Positions 58,386 through 64,000 of a DNA stretch of 64,000 nucleotides are shown here, in pieces. The stretch comes from Paenibacillus timonensis (lineage in GTDB: Bacteria; Bacillota; Bacilli; Paenibacillales; Paenibacillaceae), in contig NZ_JAKSXN010000028.1 of NCBI RefSeq assembly GCF_022427145.1, positions 1 to 64,000 of the forward strand, written 5' to 3'. Both the position numbers and the translations under genes were made by a program. Positions within the stretch are counted from its first letter, which is position 1. Each line of letters opens with the position of its first letter. The notes beneath the pieces are model-generated. The model saw only the letters and a program-made list of their open reading frames with translations, was not told the origin of the DNA and ran no database searches.

Positions 58386-58583
58386 TTGAAAGGTACAGTT
58401 AAATGGTTTAACGCAGAAAAAGGCTATGGCTTCATCCAAGTTGAAGGTGGCGAAGACGTATTCGTACACTTCTCCGCAATTCAAGGCGAAGGTTTCAAAA
58501 CTCTAGAAGAAGGCCAAGCCGTTGAGTTCGAAATCACTGACGGCAACCGTGGTCCTCAAGCTGCTAACGTAATCAAATTATAA
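58386..58583 (+). CDS. Cold-shock protein (CspA/CspB family)
   Basis: The 65-residue protein is a single cold-shock domain with RNP1 KGYGFI and RNP2 VFVHF, beginning [15 protein letters not shown] and ending [10 protein letters not shown]. It binds single-stranded RNA and DNA as a chaperone. The start is TTG 58386, 8 bp after AGGAGG; there is no ATG, which is unusual for such a highly expressed gene. Codon use is biased to GAA, AAA and GGT, unlike the GC-rich codons of neighbours, as expected for high expression. Confidence 0.95.
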   Translation: MKGTVKWFNAEKGYGFIQVEGGEDVFVHFSAIQGEGFKTLEEGQAVEFEITDGNRGPQAANVIKL

Positions 58584-58642
58584 GATCACTTCCGTTTAAC
58601 GGATCACTTATAAAGTTTGGTTCCAAGCGCGATAATGAAAGG

Positions 58643-58671
58643 CACAGCTCTTTATAGGGCTGTGTTTTTTT
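58643..58671 (+). terminator. Terminator of the cold-shock gene
   Basis: CACAGCTC (58643-58650) / GGGCTGTG (58657-58664), 6-nt loop, T7. Confidence 0.85.
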
Positions 58672-58717
58672 GTATACATAGGAAGCGAACCGCATGGTCG
58701 AATGAATTTCAGAATTA

Positions 58718-58735
58718 GTGACAATCTGTTGTCAC
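58718..58735 (+). promoter_or_regulatory. GTGACAA palindrome, candidate operator of the WYL regulator
   Basis: GTGACAA-TCTG-TTGTCAC is a perfect 7-bp inverted repeat just upstream of a TATAGT box (58747-58752) and 45 bp before the regulator's start. It fits autoregulation. Confidence 0.5.
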
Positions 58736-58779
58736 CATTGCTCTGTTATAGTGAACTTAACGGGAGGGAAACAAACGCG

Positions 58780-59718
58780 ATGAAGCGGATGGACCGGATG
58801 ATGGCGATCGTAATGGCATTGCAGCAGCGTGCGGAGACGGCGCAATCCTTGGCGGACAGGCTGGAGGTGTCCAAGCGGACGGTGCTTCGCGACATGCAGG
58901 CCCTGACGGAAATCGGCATTCCGTTGATAGCGCTGTCAGGCCCGGGCGGCGGGTACCGCTTGATGGACGGCTTCCGGCTGCCGCCGCTGCAGCTCGACGC
59001 CGGCGAGGCGCTGACCGTCCTGCTGGCCTTGGACGGCATGGGCAAATACGGCGGCAGTCCCTTCCGCGAGGCGAAATGGACGGTCGCCGACAAGATCCGT
59101 TCCGCTTTGCCCGAGCAGATGCTGGGGCAAATTGCTCCGTTGCTCCGGCACGTGGAGATGGAGGTGCCGGAGCGCGGCATCCAGGCGCCGTTCCTCAGCG
59201 CCTTGATGGGTTATGCCGCCGGCGGGAAGTGGATTCGAGCGGAGTACCGCTCGATGAATTATCGCCGGCAGCTGACGCTGAAACCCTTGCGCGTGTACGC
59301 CGCGCACGGGTTCTGGTACTGCGAGGCCGAGTCGCTGGAGCACGGAGAGAAGCGAACGTTCCGCGTTGATCGCTTCGTCGAGGCCGCCGAGACGTCTCCC
59401 CCACCGGATGCGTGTACCGATAGGGGAGCGGAAGCCAAGAAGGGGGATACCCCTGCGGCAGCCGACTTCCGGCTCCAGGTGATACTGACGTATCGCGGCT
59501 CGTTGCTCGCGGAGCAAGATCCGCATTTCGGCCAGAAGGTGCAGCAAACCGGGGAGGAAGAATGGCGGCTGGACTGCCTCCTGCCGGGGACGGAATGGGA
59601 TTGGGCGGTTGCCTATTTCTTCGCTCTCGGCAGGGATGCAGAAGTGCTCGAGCCTCAGACGCTGCGTGAGGAGCTTCATCGGCGAGCTGTGGAGCTGGCC
59701 GAGCTGTACCGGACATAG
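58780..59718 (+). CDS. HTH/WYL-domain transcriptional regulator (YafY-like)
   Basis: The 312-residue protein has an N-terminal HTH_11 winged helix (MDRMMAIVMALQQRAET, then LEVSKRTVLRDMQALTEIGIP) and a WYL ligand/nucleic-acid-binding domain (about 145-220, with the RQLTLKPLRVYAAHGFWYCEA core) plus a WYL C-terminal extension. ATG 58780 follows GGGAGGG. A GTGACAA palindrome lies just upstream. The next genes, a VOC protein and an alpha/alpha-toroid protein, follow on the same strand and may be its targets. Confidence 0.87.
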   Translation: MKRMDRMMAIVMALQQRAETAQSLADRLEVSKRTVLRDMQALTEIGIPLIALSGPGGGYRLMDGFRLPPLQLDAGEALTVLLALDGMGKYGGSPFREAKWTVADKIRSALPEQMLGQIAPLLRHVEMEVPERGIQAPFLSALMGYAAGGKWIRAEYRSMNYRRQLTLKPLRVYAAHGFWYCEAESLEHGEKRTFRVDRFVEAAETSPPPDACTDRGAEAKKGDTPAAADFRLQVILTYRGSLLAEQDPHFGQKVQQTGEEEWRLDCLLPGTEWDWAVAYFFALGRDAEVLEPQTLREELHRRAVELAELYRT

Positions 59719-59795
59719 ACGGGACACGCTGGGTGGATGGCGATTAGGATGACCAGAACAAACGTCTTCATATGAGTACGGATGGGGGGATACAT

Positions 59796-60218
59796 TTGAA
59801 ACCAAGAATGACGGTATTGACACTCGGTGTGGAGGATTTGGACAGAGCGCTGCGGTTTTATCGGGATGGCCTCGGCTGGGCGACGGACGGGATCGTTGGC
59901 CAAGAGTTTGAGCACGGGGCCGTCGCCTTTTTCGATTTGCAGGCGGGACTCAAGCTGGCGCTGTGGAAGCGGGAAGATATCGCACATGACACCGGCCTGA
60001 CGCTCGATGCACCAAGTTCGACGGAGTTAACGCTGGGCCATAATGTGGCGAGCAAAGCGGAAGTGGACCAGGTCATGGAGCAGGCCAAAGCGGCAGGGGC
60101 CAAGATCGTCGTTCCGTCCCACGACACGTTTTGGGGCGGGTACTCGGGATATTTTCAGGATCCCGACGGGCATTTATGGGAGGTTGTTTGGAATCCCGAG
60201 TGGGTATTCGAAGGCTAA
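59796..60218 (+). CDS. VOC-superfamily (glyoxalase/bleomycin-resistance-like) protein
   Basis: The 140-residue protein has the two beta-alpha-beta-beta-beta units of the VOC fold: MTVLTLGVEDLDRALRFYRD and the C-terminal YSGYFQDPDGHLWEVVWNP. Metal ligands would be His/Glu in these strands; the first position is less clear, so it may bind a ligand without catalysis. TTG 59796 is chosen for the GGGGGG site 6 bp upstream; ATG 59772 is in frame. It follows the WYL regulator by 77 bp. Confidence 0.83.
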   Translation: MKPRMTVLTLGVEDLDRALRFYRDGLGWATDGIVGQEFEHGAVAFFDLQAGLKLALWKREDIAHDTGLTLDAPSSTELTLGHNVASKAEVDQVMEQAKAAGAKIVVPSHDTFWGGYSGYFQDPDGHLWEVVWNPEWVFEG

Positions 60219-60239
60219 ATGCAGGAGGGGACGAGGGAG

Positions 60240-61127
60240 ATGAAAGAACGGGACGCGTTGGAACGGGCCAGTAGCTTTATTTATTCGAATGCCCGGCTGA
60301 TGGATCGCAAGCGGTTTGCTTACCATTTTGAAGGAGGAGCTGCGGGGGAGGTGCTGGGTGCGCTTCGCCCGTACCAGAACGAGGATGGCGGCTTCGGTCA
60401 TGCGCTGGAGCCGGATATGCGCGGCCCGCACAGCCAGCCGGTGGCGACCGAAACAGCGCTGCTGGTGATACGCGAGGTCGGAGGATTCGGATCGGATCTG
60501 CTGGAAGGAATCATCCGTTATCTGCGGAGTATGACGCTTCCGGGCGGCGGTTTGCCGCGGGCGACAACGGAAGTGAACCGTTATCCGCACGCCCCTTGGT
60601 GGACGACCGAGCAGGACGGGGTTCCTTCGCTCAACCCGACCGGAAGTATCGTGGGCATGCTGCTGGGGCAGCAGGAACGCACCGATTTTATTCGCGAAGA
60701 TTGGTTTCAAAGCCATATCGCCTTCCTGTGGGACTGCGTGGAGCGAAGCCTTCCCGGAGATTACCATGACGCTGTCCAGTGGATCTCCTTCTTGCAACAT
60801 GCGCCGGATCGGGAGCGGGCGGCGAAGCATCTATCCAGACTGGAGGAGTGGTTGACGAGCCCGAGCGGGATTGAAACCGATCCGCTGGCACAGGGCTACG
60901 TTCACAAGGTGCTGGACTACGCGCCAACGCCGGACAGTTTTGCGGCCAAACTTGTCTCGGAGCAAGATCTCGAGATGCATTTGGATTGGTTGCTGAGCAC
61001 GCAGCAGGAAGACGGCGGGTGGGCGCTTACGTTTCCAGGGACGAGTCCGGCTGCCGAGCAGGAATGGCGCGGCTGGCTAACCGTGGAGAACTTGAAGACG
61101 CTAAAGGCCTACGGCCGTCTGACCTAG
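60240..61127 (+). CDS. Alpha/alpha-toroid (prenyltransferase/squalene-oxidase repeat-like) hypothetical protein
   Basis: The 295-residue protein shows repeats like those of terpene cyclases and prenyltransferases: YQNEDGGFGHALEPD (about 45-60) and QQEDGGWALTFPG near the C-terminus. It lacks the DxDD acid of class II cyclases, so it is not a cyclase by motif. I take ATG 60240, because GGAGGGGACGAGGGAG precedes it; ATG 60219 directly follows the VOC stop. Function unknown; it is co-directional with the VOC and WYL genes. Confidence 0.7.
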   Translation: MKERDALERASSFIYSNARLMDRKRFAYHFEGGAAGEVLGALRPYQNEDGGFGHALEPDMRGPHSQPVATETALLVIREVGGFGSDLLEGIIRYLRSMTLPGGGLPRATTEVNRYPHAPWWTTEQDGVPSLNPTGSIVGMLLGQQERTDFIREDWFQSHIAFLWDCVERSLPGDYHDAVQWISFLQHAPDRERAAKHLSRLEEWLTSPSGIETDPLAQGYVHKVLDYAPTPDSFAAKLVSEQDLEMHLDWLLSTQQEDGGWALTFPGTSPAAEQEWRGWLTVENLKTLKAYGRLT

Positions 61128-61142
61128 ATTCGATATAAAAGT

Positions 61143-61178
61143 GGCTCTTTTCGGCAAGTTGCTGAAAAGAGCCTCTTT
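61143..61178. terminator. Bidirectional terminator
   Basis: GGCTCTTTTC (61143-61152) / GAAAAGAGCC (61164-61173) with an 11-nt loop and T-rich ends, between the toroid gene and the nitroreductase gene. Confidence 0.75.
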
Positions 61179-61184
61179 GGCTTG

Positions 61185-61832
61185 TTATTCGACGATCCGC
61201 AAAATTTCGGAGACTTCCTTCCGGGGCACCGCTTTGGGCGCAATCGCCGGATGGCCCAGCGCGATCACCATGTTCACGCCGCGGTCCTCAGGGATGTCAA
61301 GATATTCGCGCAGCTTGTCTTCCGCCAGCAGTACCGGTCCGGTCATCGGACAGGTGGCAAGACCCTTGGCATGCGCGGCGAGCATCAGGTTTTGCGCGGC
61401 CAGACAGCTGCTCTTTAGCCCTTCTTCTTCCCAGACTTCGGGAGCCACGAACGAAATCGGATCAAAGATTTTCTCGCGGAATTTGGACGTGTAAGGGGTG
61501 GACAAACACACGATTAACGTCGGCGCGCCGGAGAAGGCGGTGGCGTAAGGGCCAAACGACTTCACCAATAGCTTGGCTTCCCGTTCCAGCCCTTGCTCCG
61601 CGGCACGCGCCGCGGTTTCATGCAGGCGATCCCAGGTGAAGTCCTCGATCTGTTTGATTTTATCGGCGTTCATGACGACGATGAATTCCCAGGTTTGCGA
61701 ATTCGTATCGCTGGGCGCATAACGGGCGCAGTCGATGAGATCCTCGATATCGGAGAGGCTGACAGGCTCTTCGGTAAATTCCCGGATACTGCGGCGGGTT
61801 TGAAGTACGTCCCGGAACAAAGCGAAATCCAT
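61185..61832 (-). CDS. Nitroreductase-family FMN oxidoreductase
   Basis: The 215-residue protein has the nitroreductase signatures: TRRSIREF for FMN phosphate binding near the N-terminus, YAPSDTNSQTWEF, and the C-terminal ALGHPAIAPK. It would use NAD(P)H and FMN to reduce nitro compounds, quinones or other small acceptors. The ATG lies behind AAAGCAGGTG. It is monocistronic between two terminators. Confidence 0.88.
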   Translation of the reverse strand: MDFALFRDVLQTRRSIREFTEEPVSLSDIEDLIDCARYAPSDTNSQTWEFIVVMNADKIKQIEDFTWDRLHETAARAAEQGLEREAKLLVKSFGPYATAFSGAPTLIVCLSTPYTSKFREKIFDPISFVAPEVWEEEGLKSSCLAAQNLMLAAHAKGLATCPMTGPVLLAEDKLREYLDIPEDRGVNMVIALGHPAIAPKAVPRKEVSEILRIVE

Positions 61833-61932
61833 GCGTTTTCACCTGCTTTATCATATTTAATACCAGGTACTATCATCTGATAATAACTATTATATAGGAA
61901 GACTCGTCCTTTGAACAGGGGAGATCACGCAA

Positions 61933-61963
61933 GAGGCGAAGGGCCGTTATGGCCCTTCGCCTC
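61933..61963 (-). terminator. Terminator of the MFS gene
   Basis: A perfect 13-bp GC-rich stem (61933-61945 / 61951-61963), 5-nt loop, lies 6 bp after the minus-strand stop codon; the T-tract is weak. Confidence 0.6.
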
Positions 61964-61968
61964 GATGT

Positions 61969-63162
61969 TTAAGCTTTATGTTCGAATTTTGAGGAGGTGT
62001 TCGCTCCCGGCCCCTTCTGAAAATAACGGCTGGCGAACCCGATGAACGCGACCAGTGCAGCGCCCATTGCCGTCAGGTAGAACGGCTGCCGGCCGAGCTG
62101 TTCGAACATCACGCCGCCGAAGGTCCCGCTGAGAAGCCCGGCCAAGCTGGACCAGACGATGGTGTATAAGGCCATGCCGGTAGCCCGGAACTCGTCGGGA
62201 ATCAGCCGGGTGAGCATGCGGATGGCCGTGACATAGAAGATGCCGAACGTCACGCCGTGCATCGCCTGAATGGCGAGGATGCCGTAAGCCGATTCAGTCA
62301 GTCCCATGAGCAGGAATCGGACGGCGAAGAGCAGGCTGGCCAGCAGCAGGAGCGGCAGCTCCTTGAATTTCTCCCCATGGAAGCTGAGGTAAATGAACAC
62401 GGGAATTTCCGACAGCGACGAGGCGAGCATCGCCCAGCCGATGAGATTTTCCCCTGCGCCGAGCTCCTTCAAGCTGATCGAAATGAACGCTTCGTTCATC
62501 CGCATGCCGATCGCCAGGCAGAAGACGCAGCCGAAGAACCATAACAGCTCTTTTTGCCGCAGGATTGCCCAGATGCCCGAAAGGTCCATTTTTGCCACGG
62601 ATGTCGGTTGGTCTTTCACGAACAGGATGAATGCCAGCGCGAGTCCGGCAATGGCGATCGACACCCACATCGTATTCGAGGAGCCGATCCGGGCCAGCAC
62701 GTAACCGATGAGCAAAGCAAAAAAGGCGTATCCGAACGACCCGAACAGGCGGATAGAGATGAAATGGATGCCGTGTTGCTTGGCGGTCGAGATCACGATG
62801 GTGTCGGACAACGGGAAGACCGGATAGAAGAAGAAGTAAAATATCGTGATGACCGCCATGATGATGGAAAAAGTCGTGGAAGCGGACAAGATAAACGTCA
62901 ACGCAATTTGCCCGACCAGCAAGATGAGCAGGATCTTCTTGATCGTTTGGTAGCGGTCGCTGGCCAGACTCCACAGCAAATTGGATACGAGCGAAATCAT
63001 CGGTCCCAGCGCGTACAGCAAGCCGATTTGGCTGGTCGAAAATCCAAGCTGGGCGTAAAATAGCGGGAAATAGGAGGAAACAAGGACACTTGTTCCGTAT
63101 ATTGTAAAGGTAAAGGCGCGCAGCCATCCGATATCCGGGCGGGCCGTGGTTTTCCGATTCAT
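61969..63162 (-). CDS. MFS_1-like transporter (LacY/HcaT-related branch, YwbF-like)
   Basis: The 397-residue protein has twelve predicted helices. It resembles the MFS_1-like/nucleoside:H+ symporter-related branch (LRAFTFTIYGTSVLVSSYFPLFY, in part; MHGVTFGIFYVTAIRMLTRLIP). Members such as E. coli HcaT and B. subtilis YwbF have poorly known substrates. The start is ATG 63162 (CGGAGTACGGAACCCC upstream). It is monocistronic. Substrate cannot be named. Confidence 0.82.
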   Translation of the reverse strand: MNRKTTARPDIGWLRAFTFTIYGTSVLVSSYFPLFYAQLGFSTSQIGLLYALGPMISLVSNLLWSLASDRYQTIKKILLILLVGQIALTFILSASTTFSIIMAVITIFYFFFYPVFPLSDTIVISTAKQHGIHFISIRLFGSFGYAFFALLIGYVLARIGSSNTMWVSIAIAGLALAFILFVKDQPTSVAKMDLSGIWAILRQKELLWFFGCVFCLAIGMRMNEAFISISLKELGAGENLIGWAMLASSLSEIPVFIYLSFHGEKFKELPLLLLASLLFAVRFLLMGLTESAYGILAIQAMHGVTFGIFYVTAIRMLTRLIPDEFRATGMALYTIVWSSLAGLLSGTFGGVMFEQLGRQPFYLTAMGAALVAFIGFASRYFQKGPGANTSSKFEHKA

Positions 63163-63313
63163 GGGGTTCCGTACTCCGTTTCTGCAATCAAATCATAACG
63201 CTGTATTGGTCAGTATGCTTGCAAGTATACCAGAAAACAAGAGGTTCGGCGGCAATAAAATTTACGTTCCGTTTACTTAAATCCGATATACTGATTCTTA
63301 AGGAGGCAACGCC

Positions 63314-63631
63314 ATGAATGATTGTTTTGTTTACGATGAGCGGCTAGGCATTCCCGTGCCGATGCTGGAGCGTCCTTTTGACGAATACGAGCTGGAGGAA
63401 CGGCTGGCGATGATCGCCTACTGGGAGGAGATCCGCGGCCGGATTCCGAGCAGAGTCATGCTCCTTGAACGATCGATCGAGCACAAGCTGGGCGAAATGA
63501 ATAATGAGACCGATTTCGAGCGCAGCTGCCGCCTCAACGGCGAAATCGCCGAGCTGGCCAGCCGGATTAACGATCTGCACATCTGGTACCGCACGACCCA
63601 GGAGGAGCCCTCCGTCAAAAGGCATTTGTGA
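63314..63631 (+). CDS. Small hypothetical protein upstream of ytpB
   Basis: The 105-residue soluble, acidic protein (DDYE-like start, EYELEERLAMIAYWEEIRGRIP, then helical ELASRINDLHIWYR) is mostly alpha-helical and has no recognised domain. ATG 63314 follows AAGGAGG with 8-bp spacing. It precedes ytpB by 91 bp, which includes a separate promoter, so the link may be positional only. Confidence 0.7.
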   Translation: MNDCFVYDERLGIPVPMLERPFDEYELEERLAMIAYWEEIRGRIPSRVMLLERSIEHKLGEMNNETDFERSCRLNGEIAELASRINDLHIWYRTTQEEPSVKRHL

Positions 63632-63641
63632 TTTTGTTTAT

Positions 63642-63670
63642 TTGTGCTAAAAGTTGGATCATATTATAAT
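63642..63670 (+). promoter_or_regulatory. Promoter of ytpB
   Basis: TTGTGC (63642-63647), 17-bp spacer, TATAAT (63665-63670), ending about 50 bp before the TTG start. Confidence 0.55.
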
Positions 63671-63722
63671 ATAGAATGGTTTTCAGATAGGCCGTATTTA
63701 ACAACGCAGTGGAGGCAGGCCA

Positions 63723-64000
63723 TTGATTGAACTTGAGCAAAACCGAAACCAATTTCCGAAGGAGCCGATCCGGCTGATGAGCCGGGTATATAAGTTTATT
63801 TTGCCGGATGTCCGCCAGGAATTGGAAAGTTGGAAGAAGGATGCCGAAGCGATCCCTGACCCAGAGCTAAGGCGGCAGGCTTTGGCCAGCATCGCCACGA
63901 AAGAGTTCCATTGCCAGGGCGGCGCCGTCTATGCGGCCGCAAACTTGCCGATGCGCCACGTATTGATCCCTCTTATCGTTGCGTTTCAAACTATCAGCGA
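63723..64000 (+). CDS. ytpB: Tetraprenyl-beta-curcumene synthase (YtpB, DUF2600), 5' part
   Basis: The window holds the first 92 codons; the rest is cut off. The start is TTG 63723, 7 bp after GGAGG. The N-terminal sequence RVYKFILPDVRQELESWKK and ELRRQALASIATKEFHCQGG match the start of B. subtilis YtpB, and the frame ends in VAFQTIS. YtpB cyclises all-E-heptaprenyl diphosphate to tetraprenyl-beta-curcumene, the substrate of the cyclase encoded at 23.5 kb. Only family recognition of the N-terminus is available, but it is distinctive. Confidence 0.88.
   Translation, partial: MIELEQNRNQFPKEPIRLMSRVYKFILPDVRQELESWKKDAEAIPDPELRRQALASIATKEFHCQGGAVYAAANLPMRHVLIPLIVAFQTIS

Noticed and set aside
58143-58484. 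A 113-codon minus-strand frame across the cold-shock promoter.
   Set aside because: It runs antisense through the cold-shock gene and its promoter and has no family match.

Overview
The window looks like chromosomal DNA of a spore-forming, high-GC Bacillota, most likely Paenibacillus or a close relative. The evidence is direct: strong GGAGG ribosome sites with many TTG/GTG starts, a lipoteichoic acid synthase, the coproporphyrin-type hem genes, an Uup-type ABC-F protein, a Bacillus-type sesquarterpene cyclase, the beginning of a YtpB-type terpene synthase, and an RRNPP regulator followed by a tiny secreted pro-peptide. I see no rRNA, tRNA, CRISPR array, IS element or prophage. The assignment is inference; no database was searched.

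Layout. 1-3.9 kb: a sugar operon (arabinose-5-phosphate-isomerase-like SIS protein, PfkB kinase, GH172/DUF2961 enzyme) followed by a LacI regulator. 4.1-10.7 kb: LTA synthase, rRNA methyltransferase, O-methyltransferase, and a two-gene ABC exporter whose ATPase frame is broken at an A8 tract. 11-16.9 kb: TetR, fruR-fruK without fruA, a LytTR/DUF3021 pair, a cupin with a coat-like tail, and an amino-acid exchanger. 17-23.5 kb: GNAT enzyme, a PD-(D/E)XK plus winged-helix protein, a TetR-ApbE-FMN-binding-EFR1 redox operon, then SDR and TetR. 23.5-30.9 kb: terpene cyclase, flavin reductase, AlaX, LysR with a divergent methyltransferase, and an MdtG-like pump.

31-40.5 kb: hemE-hemH-hemY, CapA-like protein, then a tightly packed GDPD-FAH-DUF92-Uup run. 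40.5-48 kb: AraC/GyrI-like regulator, MATE pump with a terminator-like leader, and a MarR gene overlapping a 1403-residue double acyl-CoA-dehydratase activase. 48-51.4 kb: three DUF1048 paralogues, a PadR regulator and a DrrAB-like ABC exporter, with two near-copies of one leader hairpin module. 51.4-53 kb: an AT-rich island holding the RRNPP receptor and its 39-residue pro-peptide. 53.3-64 kb: NAGPA-like protein, M42 peptidase, LapA, PepF with an in-frame secretory extension, small membrane proteins, cold-shock protein, a WYL/VOC/toroid operon, nitroreductase, MFS protein, and the 5' part of ytpB.

The strongest candidates for an undescribed system are the receptor/pro-peptide pair (51516-52999) and the DUF1048-PadR-ABC unit with its duplicated leader just upstream. 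The first operon reads as a possible D-arabinofuranose route (glycoside release, phosphorylation, isomerisation to ribulose 5-phosphate). The cyclase at 23.5 kb and ytpB at the right edge together suggest C35 terpenoid (sporulenol-type) synthesis.
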